Source: Chloroflexota bacterium (lineage in GTDB: Bacteria; Chloroflexota; Ktedonobacteria; Ktedonobacterales; Ktedonobacteraceae). Taken from it: a stretch of DNA of 18,930 nucleotides. Made by a program: the position numbers and the translations under genes. The notes beneath the pieces are model-generated. The model had not been told where the DNA came from. It worked only from the letters and a program-made list of their open reading frames with translations, and did no database searches. The stretch lies in the NCBI GenBank assembly GCA_027316975.1, contig DAHVFL010000025.1:1-18930 (forward strand). Reading direction: 5' to 3'. Positions 1 through 8,068 of the stretch are shown one piece after another (positions within the stretch are counted from its first letter, which is position 1; each line of letters begins with the position of its first letter).

Positions 1-1454
1 GTATCGAGAAAGACAAGGAAGGTATGCAACGCCTCTTGCAACTGGTCTGGCATCAGGGTATAGGTAATGCGCAACCAGAAACCAAGCTGCTGCTCCCATA
101 CGCGCTGTTCCAGACCAAAACAGGGACCGATTTGTGTCTCAATCCCTGTAGTAAGGTAGAGGTTGACGCTAAAATCAAAAAAGTTGCCGGGTATCGCATT
201 GATTTTTACCAAAGTGTTAAACGCGGACTTTTTGTCGAAGCGCATACTCACATTGTTCCCTAACGTTTCCAGAGCCAGGTCGAAGTTGCGCCCATAAAAA
301 GAAAGATTGCGCTGTACAAAGGCGCTGTATTTATCGTAGGCCTTTTCAATATCGTGTGTAGCATTTGGTCCCTGACCAATATCGTACCACTTGCTTACGT
401 TTTGAATAATGGTCTGCAAAGGTTGTTCAGGAGAGCGCTGTGTCTCTTTCTCGATATGCCGTTGGAGAGAGATGAAATTGATTAGGTCGGTATAGATGGT
501 AGGGGGGCAACACTGAATGCGCTCGCTGATAAAGCTCAAATCGCGTGCGATAGATGGGCTGGCAGTTGCAAGGTAGCCCAGGCGCAGGCCCGCCAGATTA
601 TAGTTTTTAGAGTACGACCTGACAGTAAAAACTCTTTCCAGACACTGTCTGGCGTGAGCGACTTCTTCGAACGTGACGAAATCTTTCTGGTCATAGACTA
701 AATCAGCAAATACGGTGTCGGAGAGGATACTCAGGTCTCGTTCACATGTAAGATCGATCAGTTCCTCTATTTCGGCGCGCGAATAATATTCGCCTGTAGG
801 GTTGGAGGGGTGCGCGATGACAAGCATCTTCGTATTTGGCGTGAGCGCAGCCCTCACTTCGGCCGGAGTAGGGAGGAAGCGAGGAGGATGAGGGGCAGTG
901 ACCGGGCAATGAGTGAGCAGGTGACATGGTATGGCGAGCTTGTCAGCAATAAATTGGAACACATAGTATGAGAGGCCGAGAACAAGCACGCTAGCTGTAG
1001 GGTAGCGTTGCTTGATATACTCAAATACCAGATTAATAGCGCCTGTGCCGCCAGATGTGATGCAGACCCCCTGAGGGGGATAGATCATCTCTCCGGTCGA
1101 TGTCAACATGGCGCTTTCGCTCCTGCGTAACGCCTCTTGAGCCGAATATGCGCCTTGCGGAGCCGAGTAATTGACATAGTAGTCGGTCTTATACAACCCC
1201 TTTTGTGCCTGAAACAGGAACTCATCCAACGTCGGGAGCGGGGAAATGCCTGCTGAGAGTTTTGTACAGCGACCGACATGGGCTAAGACAGCCTGACGTA
1301 GATGGGGTGAAAAATTCAGTAAGACCTCGTTGGCATGATAGTAACCTGGCTGGCGTCGACTTACGGTAAGAATCGGATCCTTGAATTGTTGCATAGAAGT
1401 CGAAACATCTAAAATCTGCCTGCGGATCTCAGTTGTACTCGCTGTTGAACTCAT
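1..1454 (-). CDS. PLP-dependent aminotransferase, class I/II (3' end beyond the window)
   Basis: Fold-type I pyridoxal-phosphate enzyme, probably a cytosolic amino-acid aminotransferase; substrate not predictable. I read 484 residues from ATG at 1454 to the left edge without a stop. An in-frame TGA lies four codons upstream, so no longer start is possible; there is no clear Shine-Dalgarno. Visible landmarks: the glycine loop SGGTGA near residues 134-139, HPSNPTGEYY at 215-224, the pyridine-binding Asp in ILSDTVF (D246), the Schiff-base lysine in SYSKNYNLAG (K283) with GLRLGY after it, and the carboxylate-binding arginine in WLRITYT (R462). The protein is longer than the usual ~400 residues: about 60 extra residues (330-390) lie between the large domain and the C-terminal small domain. 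Family assignment is sure. It could act in secondary metabolism, but nothing beside it shows that. Confidence 0.9.
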   Translation of the reverse strand, partial: MSSTASTTEIRRQILDVSTSMQQFKDPILTVSRRQPGYYHANEVLLNFSPHLRQAVLAHVGRCTKLSAGISPLPTLDEFLFQAQKGLYKTDYYVNYSAPQGAYSAQEALRRSESAMLTSTGEMIYPPQGVCITSGGTGAINLVFEYIKQRYPTASVLVLGLSYYVFQFIADKLAIPCHLLTHCPVTAPHPPRFLPTPAEVRAALTPNTKMLVIAHPSNPTGEYYSRAEIEELIDLTCERDLSILSDTVFADLVYDQKDFVTFEEVAHARQCLERVFTVRSYSKNYNLAGLRLGYLATASPSIARDLSFISERIQCCPPTIYTDLINFISLQRHIEKETQRSPEQPLQTIIQNVSKWYDIGQGPNATHDIEKAYDKYSAFVQRNLSFYGRNFDLALETLGNNVSMRFDKKSAFNTLVKINAIPGNFFDFSVNLYLTTGIETQIGPCFGLEQRVWEQQLGFWLRITYTLMPDQLQEALHTFLVFLD

Positions 1455-1650
1455 AAAAGTGTTTCAAGCAATAGCAAATCGATTCCCTCCACTGAATTCT
1501 GCTGCTCATCGCTCCCAGAACGGGAACAGGAACTGGTTCGTGCTCGGGAGTGCTTGCGGCATCGACGCTCCCTCATGCGCAGGTGTTTCTGGCAATGTGA
1601 CTATTCAGTTCAGTTCCCCATGCCAGTGCCAGTAAAAATGACATGTATTC

Positions 1651-2346
1651 TCAATGGTGGTCATCATGATGATCGTCATATCCCCCATGACCCCAACCGT
1701 GACCATACCCATGATCATAATAGTGATGTAGCAGGTGGGGGTTCGCATGGTAATCGACATATGGCACCGGCATCGGATACATCGGGGCAGCAAACCCGGT
1801 AGGATCGTAGCCGCTTTGATAACCATAGGGTGGCGGGTACGGTTGACCCTGTGCATAGGGCTGCTGGGGATAGGGTTGTTGCTGATAGGGCTGTGGCGGC
1901 GCATAGGACTGCTGGGGATAGGGTTGTTGCTGATAGGACTGTGGCGGGTACGCTTCTTGCTGATAGGGCGGTGGCGCTTGCTCAACAGGGTAAGACATCG
2001 TTGGCGGGTATCCGGGCGATGATTGCGCCGCCAATTCGGCCACTCCAATACCATCTTCCGTACTCTGCTTGAGTGTCAAGATCTCTTGCCCGTTAAAGGA
2101 CACGACGTAGCCGGCACCCAATTCAGACAACGCAATGCCATTTCCTGTGGCGAAAGACAATCCATGCACTTTTCCCTCATCATCAACTACCTGCGCTAGC
2201 GGCTGTAACGGAACTCGCATGTTGCGCAGGCTCGTAATCAAGTTGCGGCCATCATGGGTGACAGGTTGGATGGTAAAGATTTTCCCCTCCTGCTGAAGGG
2301 TTTGGAACTGCTGAAGATCGGTTCCCTGGAAAACTTGTATTTTCAT
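1651..2346 (-). CDS. Hypothetical protein with Pro/Gln/Tyr-repeat tail and His-rich C-terminus
   Basis: I do not recognise this 231-residue protein. Residues 1-110 look like an ordinary folded domain, with no signal peptide or membrane segment. Residues 115-195 are low-complexity Pro/Gln/Tyr sequence built on PYPQQ and PYQQQ units, including two near-identical 16-residue repeats encoded by a 48-bp tandem duplication. The last 32 residues are dominated by His, Gly, Tyr and Asp and end in HHDDHH. This could bind metal or be a disordered, condensate-like or surface-sticking tail; that is inference. The ATG at 2346 has AAAGG about ten bases upstream. Two other reading frames are also open here, but this frame alone has a plausible folded N-terminus and an RBS. 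It is divergent from the methyltransferase and upstream of the aminotransferase in the same direction. Confidence 0.75.
   Translation of the reverse strand: MKIQVFQGTDLQQFQTLQQEGKIFTIQPVTHDGRNLITSLRNMRVPLQPLAQVVDDEGKVHGLSFATGNGIALSELGAGYVVSFNGQEILTLKQSTEDGIGVAELAAQSSPGYPPTMSYPVEQAPPPYQQEAYPPQSYQQQPYPQQSYAPPQPYQQQPYPQQPYAQGQPYPPPYGYQSGYDPTGFAAPMYPMPVPYVDYHANPHLLHHYYDHGYGHGWGHGGYDDHHDDHH
1854..1949. repeat. 48-bp tandem duplication inside the Pro/Gln/Tyr-rich gene
   Basis: Two adjacent 48-bp units (1854-1901 and 1902-1949) differ at only a few bases. They encode the 16-residue protein repeat of the hypothetical protein. The multiple of three keeps the frame, so copy number could vary between strains without disrupting the gene. 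Confidence 0.8.
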
Positions 2347-2698
2347 GTCTACTGCCTTTCAAAGCATCACTCTCTCTCTGTTTTTCAGTGGTGGCAAGGA
2401 TGCTATGATATCTCCTGGTGATAGCCTTCATCATCATGACGTTCGCGACCGCCAAATAGGTGTTTCTACTTATATCATTTCTACGAATTCACTACGGGAA
2501 AAGTTGCACGAATCAATGGAGCATTCAGGAATACTACGGAGCAAGGGCGTTGGTTTGCCACAATCGCACCATCTATGTAGAATACATATTACCAGAAGAG
2601 GTTTGGCTTCGTTCTATTTATGAGAGGTTGAAAAATGCAATCAAAGGAGCGGCAGGCAAAATGGTAGTGTTAATTATTATGGCGTTCGTGTACGTATC
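2347..2698. other. Divergent intergenic region, no confident gene
   Basis: This 350-bp gap separates the minus-strand Pro/Gln/Tyr-rich gene from the plus-strand methyltransferase and must hold the promoters of both. A TATGAT hexamer at 2404-2409 is the best -10-like element, but it has no good partner. A GTG-started frame of 80 codons (2460-2702) overlaps the methyltransferase start by ATGA. It has no recognisable domain and I rate it as doubtful. Confidence 0.5.
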
Positions 2699-2702
2699 AT
2701 GA
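2460..2702 (+). CDS. Doubtful small ORF overlapping the methyltransferase start
   Basis: Eighty codons beginning with GTG. No family recognised. The middle (roughly residues 22-62) has protein-like composition and the last 13 residues are hydrophobic. The only argument for it is positional: its TGA overlaps the methyltransferase ATG as ATGA, and the methyltransferase itself has no Shine-Dalgarno, as expected for translational coupling. No good RBS is visible for this frame either. It may be chance or the decayed end of an older gene. Confidence 0.2.
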   Translation: MFLLISFLRIHYGKSCTNQWSIQEYYGARALVCHNRTIYVEYILPEEVWLRSIYERLKNAIKGAAGKMVVLIIMAFVYVS

Positions 2703-4024
2703 GCTACGCCATCGTCCGCAATCGGAATGTGAACAGCGATCTTAACAAGCTATATCCAGAAGACCGTTCTATCCACGAGTGGTATCGCTTTGTGCTTTCA
2801 TTCCCGCCGCATCTTGTTCGCCAATATCTTGAGCGATTTAGAGTTACGCTCGACCAAAGAGTCTTGGATCCGTTTTGTGGTACAGGTACGGTCCTGGTTG
2901 AGTGCAAAAAATTGGGCATTGCTGGCGTGGGGATTGAGGCAAATCCGATGGCGCATTTTGCCAGCCAGGTAAAAGTCGATTGGAATGTTGCCCCTGATCT
3001 CCTGATGGAGCACGCCAGGGTAGTTGCTGAAATTGCTCATGAAAAATTAGAGCAGCAAGGTATCGAAGATAATCCACTCATTCAAATTGTGCAGTATGAG
3101 CGTGCATTACTCACATTACCACTTGACAGCCTGAAACTGCTGCTTACCGACTCGATAAGTTCTCTGCCGTTGCATAAAACGCTCGTTCTGCTGCAATGTA
3201 TAGAAGAACATCGTGATGAACGCTTTTATCGATACGAACGCCTGGCGTTGGCTAAAGCTCTCGTTTTCATAATCAGCAACCTGCATTTTGGCCCTGAAGT
3301 AGGTGTTGGTCCTGCCAAACATGATGCGCCAGTCGTTTCGTCATGGTTGACATGCATGAGCGCTATGGCTAATGATTTGCGCAAAGTTCATAGCACAGGA
3401 GAAACTAACTCGATAGTTCATCTTGCCGATGCAAGACAGATTGCCCACGTACTTGAGCCTCGGTCCATTGATGCTGTGATTACTTCACCGCCGTACCCGA
3501 ATGAAAAAGACTATACGCGCACTACGCGCCTTGAGTCTGTATTGCTTGGGTTTATTTCCAACAAAGCAGAATTGCAGGCGCTAAAACGCGGACTTGTGCG
3601 CTCTAATACGCGCGGTGTGTATAAAAGCGACGATGACGATCAATGGGTCATGCAGCATCCAGAAATACAGCGCATTGCTCAGGCTATAGAAAACCGGCGT
3701 ATCGAACTTGGGAAAACATCAGGTTTTGAACGCCTGTATGCGCGAGTGACGAAACTTTATTTTGGTGGTATAGCTCGCCACCTTGCCGATCTGCGCATTA
3801 CACTTCGTCCAGGAGCGCAACTTGCCTATGTTGTAGGCGATCAGGCGTCCTACTTACGAGTCATGATTCCCACTGGTCAATTACTGGCTGATATTGCGCA
3901 ATCTCTCGGCTACGAATTAATGGGCATTGACTTGTTTCGTACTCGTTTATCAACTGCAACGAAAGAGCAGTTGCGTGAAGAGGTTGTAGTATTGCGTTGG
4001 CCTGGGAGCCACGCAGATACGTGA
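2699..4024 (+). CDS. DNA methyltransferase (N4-cytosine/N6-adenine type) of a restriction-modification pair
   Basis: AdoMet-dependent exocyclic-amino DNA methyltransferase, 441 residues. Motif I (AdoMet-binding) is DPFCGTGT at residues 57-64, followed by the acidic GVGIEANP at 77-83. The catalytic motif IV is TSPPY at 262-266. A serine before PPY is commoner in N4-cytosine enzymes, but N6-adenine cannot be excluded. About 200 residues separate motifs I and IV and presumably hold helical and target-recognition elements, as in alpha-type order. The N-terminal block LYPEDRSIHEWYRF precedes motif I and supports the ATG at 2699, although no Shine-Dalgarno is visible. The next gene starts 21 bp downstream on the same strand and looks like a nuclease, so this is probably the protecting enzyme of a type II-like system. 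It could also be read as an orphan methylase if the neighbour is not a nuclease. Confidence 0.9.
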   Translation: MSYAIVRNRNVNSDLNKLYPEDRSIHEWYRFVLSFPPHLVRQYLERFRVTLDQRVLDPFCGTGTVLVECKKLGIAGVGIEANPMAHFASQVKVDWNVAPDLLMEHARVVAEIAHEKLEQQGIEDNPLIQIVQYERALLTLPLDSLKLLLTDSISSLPLHKTLVLLQCIEEHRDERFYRYERLALAKALVFIISNLHFGPEVGVGPAKHDAPVVSSWLTCMSAMANDLRKVHSTGETNSIVHLADARQIAHVLEPRSIDAVITSPPYPNEKDYTRTTRLESVLLGFISNKAELQALKRGLVRSNTRGVYKSDDDDQWVMQHPEIQRIAQAIENRRIELGKTSGFERLYARVTKLYFGGIARHLADLRITLRPGAQLAYVVGDQASYLRVMIPTGQLLADIAQSLGYELMGIDLFRTRLSTATKEQLREEVVVLRWPGSHADT

Positions 4025-4045
4025 CAAATACGATTGGAGTAGTGA

Positions 4046-4858
4046 ATGGCAGATCTTCCGGCTACAAAGAAGCTGAATCGCTATCAGCAGATCATGGAGC
4101 GCATCTTCTTCCGGCATTACAAAGATGGCGATCATGACGTGGCATTTGAACGTACCGATATGGAACTCGCTTCTCAGGAACTTGGTATTGAGCTTCCAAA
4201 AAATCTCGGTGATATTCCCTACACTTTTCGTTACAGAGGGTTGCTACCAGCTTCAATTCGAGCCAAAGCGCCTGAAGGGGAAGACTGGATTATCCGGTCA
4301 TCCGGGCGATCCCGCTATCGTTTTGTTGCTACGACTATTGTGAATATCACTCCAAACAAGCTACTAGCAGAGACGAAAATACCCGATGCGACTCCCGGCG
4401 TCATCACCATGTATGCTTTGGGTGACGAGCAGGCCCTTCTGGCAAAGTTACGTTACAATCGCTTAATAGATATATTTACAGGGGTAGCATGTTACTCTCT
4501 GCAAAGCCATCTACGCACAACCGTACCTGGTATTGGGCAAGTTGAAACCGATGAAATCTATATTGGTATTGATCGGCGCGGCGCGCATTATATTTTTCCT
4601 GTACAGGCCAAGGGCAGCAGGGATAAATTAGGCATCGTACAGATAGAACAAGACTTTGCACTTTGCGCGGACAAATTTCCGTCGTTGATTTGCCGTCCGA
4701 TTGCAGCCCAATTTATCGAGGATGATTCGATTGCTCTCTTCGAGTTTGAGGAAAGTGCTAATGGGGTAGTTATCTCTTCCGAAAAGCATTACCGGCTGGT
4801 TCCGTCAGATAATCTCACTATGGCTGATCTCGATACTTATAGAGCGCGGACTGAATAG
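4046..4858 (+). CDS. Probable type II restriction endonuclease, PD-(D/E)xK fold with QxK motif
   Basis: 270 residues, ATG at 4046 with GGAG at 4036-4039. The centre carries a nuclease-like signature: acidic residues in VETDEIYIG (E167, D169, E170) and GID (D175), then a beta-strand-like run ending in FPVQAKG (Q187, K189), followed by RDKLG. This fits the D...(D/E)xK active site with Gln in place of Glu, a variant known from Mrr-like restriction nucleases. Other segments (IPYTFRYRG, VVISSEKHYRL) have no known match to me. It sits 21 bp behind the DNA methyltransferase on the same strand, the normal arrangement of a modification-restriction pair. Cleavage specificity cannot be predicted. No signal peptide or membrane segment, so it should act in the cytoplasm. 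The nuclease call is inference from motif plus neighbour. Confidence 0.7.
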   Translation: MADLPATKKLNRYQQIMERIFFRHYKDGDHDVAFERTDMELASQELGIELPKNLGDIPYTFRYRGLLPASIRAKAPEGEDWIIRSSGRSRYRFVATTIVNITPNKLLAETKIPDATPGVITMYALGDEQALLAKLRYNRLIDIFTGVACYSLQSHLRTTVPGIGQVETDEIYIGIDRRGAHYIFPVQAKGSRDKLGIVQIEQDFALCADKFPSLICRPIAAQFIEDDSIALFEFEESANGVVISSEKHYRLVPSDNLTMADLDTYRARTE

Positions 4859-4865
4859 CAATGAT

Positions 4866-4906
4866 ATAGAGAGGGCAGTATCGTTTTGAAATGCTGACCT
4901 CTCTAT
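4866..4906. terminator. Hairpin between convergent genes, possible bidirectional terminator
   Basis: Inverted repeat ATAGAGAGG (4866-4874) and CCTCTCTAT (4898-4906), extended after one mismatch by CAG/CTG (4876-4878 with 4894-4896), with a 15-base loop. It lies in the 62-bp gap between the ends of the restriction gene (plus) and the ABC ATPase gene (minus). No U-tract follows on either strand, so termination would be weak or Rho-assisted. Confidence 0.5.
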
Positions 4907-4920
4907 CTGATTCCATGGTT

Positions 4921-6051
4921 CTACACCGCCTCAGCCTCGACCTGTTTCACCAGTTGGGCATCTTCCGAATCAAGTGGCAAGACCTGGCAGGCTTCGGGCG
5001 CGAAGGAGAGCATGACGTGCTGCGCGACATAATTGTCGCCAGCTTGCTGGCTGGGGATGTCAGCGGTCAGGCTGATGCCTTGCTCGGTGCGCACGTGGAA
5101 ACGTGTGAAAGGTCCCAGGAAAGTGCGCAGTTCGATGACACCAGGGATATGGTTGCCGGTTGTGTTTGCATCAGTTTCGTTTTGTGTATCTGCCTGTTGT
5201 ATATTCGTCTCTTCTGGTCGTACCAGCACCAGCACCGCATCTCCATCTTGCATGTCCGCTGTTGGAGGCACATGGAGCAGATAATCTGCTACCTGGCATA
5301 GTCCCTGCGAGGCAGATGCCAGCTTGCCGCGAAACTGGTTGCTGCTGCCTACAAAGCTGGCGGCAAAGATTGTGCGCGGATTGCTATAAATCTCTTCGGG
5401 CTGATCGAGTTGTTCGATTCTGCCTTTCGCCATCACCGCGATGCGGTCAGAGATAGCCAGCGCCTCTTCCTGGTCGTGAGTGACGTAGATGGCGGTCATT
5501 TTGAGTTGTTGCTGGATGCGGCGAATCTCGTTGCGCAGGCTAACACGCACTTTGGCATCAAGGGCCGAGAGCGGTTCGTCCAGCAGCAGCACCTTCGGCT
5601 CGACGGCAAGGGCGCGCGCCAGGGCTACCCGTTGTTGCTGTCCTCCTGAAAGCTGGTGTGGATAACTGCGTCCCTTCTCACCCAGGCCCACCAGTTCGAG
5701 TAGTTCGGCGCAGCGTTTTTGAATGGTCGCCTTCGGAACATGTTTGATGTTCATACCGAAAGCGATGTTCTGTTCAGCCGTCATGTGCGGGAAGAGCGCG
5801 TAGGATTGGAAGACCATGCCCATGGGGCGCTTACTGGCGGCTCGTTGCGTGATATCTTCGCCATCCAGCAGGATATAGCCCTCGCCTGGCACCTCGAAAC
5901 CCGCAACCATGCGCAGGATAGTGGTTTTTCCGCAGCCGCTTGGGCCAAGTAGTGTAAGAAATTCGCCATGCTCTACGGCTAAATTAATATGATCGACAGC
6001 CGTGATGCGCCCGAAGTATTTAGAAATATTTTCCAGTTCAAGAAATGCCAT
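4921..6051 (-). CDS. ABC importer ATP-binding subunit (PotA/FbpC-like)
   Basis: Nucleotide-binding subunit energising the importer encoded just upstream in the same operon; cytosolic, docked on the two permeases. It has 376 residues with the full motif set: Walker A GPSGCGKT (36-43), Q-loop Q82 in VFQSYALFPHM, signature LSGGQ (134-138), Walker B VLLLDEP (154-160), D-loop SALD and H-loop H192 in THD. The C-terminal ~130 residues form the TOBE-type regulatory domain found in spermidine/putrescine, ferric-iron, phosphonate and sugar ABC ATPases. ATG at 6051 has AAGGAG at 6058-6063. It begins 17 bp after the permease stop and is the last gene of the four-gene operon. The ligand cannot be read from this subunit. 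Confidence 0.95.
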   Translation of the reverse strand: MAFLELENISKYFGRITAVDHINLAVEHGEFLTLLGPSGCGKTTILRMVAGFEVPGEGYILLDGEDITQRAASKRPMGMVFQSYALFPHMTAEQNIAFGMNIKHVPKATIQKRCAELLELVGLGEKGRSYPHQLSGGQQQRVALARALAVEPKVLLLDEPLSALDAKVRVSLRNEIRRIQQQLKMTAIYVTHDQEEALAISDRIAVMAKGRIEQLDQPEEIYSNPRTIFAASFVGSSNQFRGKLASASQGLCQVADYLLHVPPTADMQDGDAVLVLVRPEETNIQQADTQNETDANTTGNHIPGVIELRTFLGPFTRFHVRTEQGISLTADIPSQQAGDNYVAQHVMLSFAPEACQVLPLDSEDAQLVKQVEAEAV

Positions 6052-6068
6052 TCTATGCTCCTTATCAG

Positions 6069-6998
6069 CTAGCGCGCTGCCGCGATTTCAACGTGAGCGC
6101 CGCGTTGCCCGGTTGCGGCGCGCCGCGTGCGCACCAGTAAAATGATGCCCAACACACAAAGCAGGGTGAAGATGAAGCTTAAAACCGACAGGACAGCGGC
6201 TCTATGCGGATCATTCTGTCCTGTATTGTTCAGGTAAATAGGGAAAGTGTAAAGGCTGAACAGGCTGGCGATAGTAAATTCGCCCATGACCGTCGAGAAG
6301 ACGAGCAGCGCCGCGCTGATTACACCGGGAAAAATATTCGGTAAAATGATGGTAAGAAATGTGCGCCACCAGCCGCTTCCCAGGCTATAGGCAGCTTCTG
6401 ACAGCACCGTCGTATTGATGGCGCGCAGGCTATTATCGATAGGACGATACACAAACGGCAGCGCGATTATTACATACGCGCAGACCAGCAACGGCGGGGT
6501 ATTGACGATATTCAACCCGGCGAGCAAAGGGACAATACCTAGCGATAGCACGTTGATAATCGGGCTATTTGTGCCGTTGTATACCTCGATAATCCCGACT
6601 GACAACACGATGGCCGGCATAGCGAACGGGACGAGTGAGAGGAAATCTAGCAAGGGCCGCACTTTTGGCAATCGTAATTGCACCCAGTAGGCCGTTGGTG
6701 TTACCAGTACAACGGCGAGCAGCGTTGACGCGAGCGCCAGCTCGAGCGAGAAAACCAGCGTCGTAGCTAAGTCGGGATCGGCGAAGGTGCGTCCTAACGT
6801 CGAGAAATCAATGCCATTGCCGGTCGCGAAACCAAAAACTAAGGTTGCTGCCAATGGCACTAACAGGTACATCACCACGACAATCAAAGCGACTTTATTC
6901 AAACCAGAGCCACCTTTTGGAGGCTTTTCTTGACGCTTTGGGCCTGTAATTATATCAGCAACTGCTCGTTGCATGATATTGCTGGTACCTGATTGCAT
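6069..6998 (-). CDS. ABC importer permease (PotC-like)
   Basis: Inner-membrane permease, 309 residues, about six hydrophobic segments beginning near residue 36. The cytoplasmic coupling loop is the classic EAA motif, EAAYSLGSG at 201-209 continuing to ILPNI near 218-222, which docks on the ATPase. The first ~32 residues are polar and cytosolic. ATG at 6998 has GGGAGGT about eight bases upstream, lying inside the end of the preceding permease gene; the two genes are only 5 bp apart, so translation is probably coupled. It pairs with the preceding permease to form a heterodimeric channel of the polyamine/phosphonate/iron importer group. Confidence 0.93.
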   Translation of the reverse strand: MQSGTSNIMQRAVADIITGPKRQEKPPKGGSGLNKVALIVVVMYLLVPLAATLVFGFATGNGIDFSTLGRTFADPDLATTLVFSLELALASTLLAVVLVTPTAYWVQLRLPKVRPLLDFLSLVPFAMPAIVLSVGIIEVYNGTNSPIINVLSLGIVPLLAGLNIVNTPPLLVCAYVIIALPFVYRPIDNSLRAINTTVLSEAAYSLGSGWWRTFLTIILPNIFPGVISAALLVFSTVMGEFTIASLFSLYTFPIYLNNTGQNDPHRAAVLSVLSFIFTLLCVLGIILLVRTRRAATGQRGAHVEIAAAR

Positions 6999-7003
6999 TG
7001 TAC

Positions 7004-7954
7004 TTACCTCCCTTGCCAGATGTTGACCCGGCGTAGCATCACCGTATAGAGTGTCACTGCCACCATCAAGACAATTACCATGCCAACTGCCAGCGCATTG
7101 CCCAGGCCGAAATCAACAACAACATTGCCATTGACGACAAAGTTGATCAGAATAGGCACCAGGTTGATGTTGCCCTGCGCCAGAGCGAAAGCAGTGGCAA
7201 ACGCACCGAAGGAGTTGGCGAATAATAACATGGTGGCCGCGACTAGCGACGGCATGAGGATGGGTAGCCCGACGCGCCGCCAGTAGGTGAAGTTGGACGC
7301 GCCCAGGTTCGTTGCCGCCTCCCGCCACTCAGGACGCAGCCCGTTCAAGGCTGGCAGTGTCAGCAAGATCATCAAAGGCAGTTGGAAGTAAACATAGACG
7401 ATCACCAGCCCCCAGAAATAATAGATGCTGAAACCGGCATTGTACAGGTCGATGCGAAATATAGTGAGAAAGCCGACTGTAACAAAACCGGTAACGCCCA
7501 GGGTTGCCACAAAAGCGAAAGCAAGCGGCACGCCGGCGAAGTTCGCGGCAATGCTGGAAAAGCCAATCAGCAAATTACGCAGCCAGGATGTGCGCAGGGT
7601 ATACACTCCATACGCCGCGAATCCTCCCAGTACGCCTCCGATCAGAGCTGTGACAACGGAAATGGCAATACTGGTGCCAAAGGCATGAAGATTGCTGGGC
7701 AGGGACAGGACGCGCTGGAAATTGTCGAGTGTGAAGCCACCGGTAGTATTATCGGCGAAGCTGCCCTGGATAATGATGATGGCTGGAAAAATTTCAAAGA
7801 GCAGGCAGAACAATAAAAATGGCACGAGTCCCAGCCAGCTTGTGAGAGTGTAGCTCCACCCTCTGCCGCCCGGGCGTCTGGCTCTGGAAGCTGCCTTACC
7901 GGTCCTTCCATTGAGCGAGGTTTCAGTTACCTCTCCGGCAACCTGTGGTTGCAT
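7004..7954 (-). CDS. ABC importer permease (PotB-like)
   Basis: Inner-membrane permease, 316 residues from the start I prefer. An in-frame ATG at 8023 would add 23 residues, but the ATG at 7954 is preceded by a near-perfect Shine-Dalgarno (AGGAGGT, five bases away), and the extra sequence overlaps the intercistronic hairpin. The N-terminal 35 residues are polar and basic; the first membrane segment is at about 40-64. The EAA coupling loop is at 212-220 (EAATNLGAS), ending in GLPIL. It stands second in the operon, after the binding protein, and forms the channel with the following permease. Confidence 0.93.
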   Translation of the reverse strand: MQPQVAGEVTETSLNGRTGKAASRARRPGGRGWSYTLTSWLGLVPFLLFCLLFEIFPAIIIIQGSFADNTTGGFTLDNFQRVLSLPSNLHAFGTSIAISVVTALIGGVLGGFAAYGVYTLRTSWLRNLLIGFSSIAANFAGVPLAFAFVATLGVTGFVTVGFLTIFRIDLYNAGFSIYYFWGLVIVYVYFQLPLMILLTLPALNGLRPEWREAATNLGASNFTYWRRVGLPILMPSLVAATMLLFANSFGAFATAFALAQGNINLVPILINFVVNGNVVVDFGLGNALAVGMVIVLMVAVTLYTVMLRRVNIWQGR

Positions 7955-7995
7955 TTGGCACCTCCTGATAGATTGTCGAATAAGACAGGGAGAAA

Positions 7996-8042
7996 GGACG
8001 CGATTCATGTTATTGCCTATCATAGCACATGCAATCGCGCCC
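7996..8042 (-). promoter_or_regulatory. Intercistronic hairpin after the binding-protein gene
   Basis: On the minus strand a 10-bp stem (GGGCGCGATT with AATCGCGTCC, one G-U pair) is extended past a bulged base by CATGT/ACATG, around a 16-base loop. It starts 27 bases after the binding-protein stop and precedes the permease RBS. Such hairpins commonly protect the binding-protein mRNA or partly end transcription, so that the binding protein is made in excess over the permeases; here that role is inferred from position. The downstream tract is CU-rich, not a clean U-run. Confidence 0.6.
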
Positions 8043-8068
8043 TTCCATACGGTGTCGCTACTGGTTTT

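Noticed and set aside
1455..1650. Possible T-box or other riboswitch before the aminotransferase
   Set aside because: I could not find the conserved T-box sequence or a convincing set of stems; only short chance-like repeats are visible.
1605..2054. A 149-codon minus-strand frame in the Pro/Gln/Tyr-rich region
   Set aside because: The repeated DNA keeps several frames open. This one lacks an RBS and reads as low-complexity Arg/Pro/Met sequence, whereas the frame 1651-2346 has an RBS and a folded-looking N-terminus.
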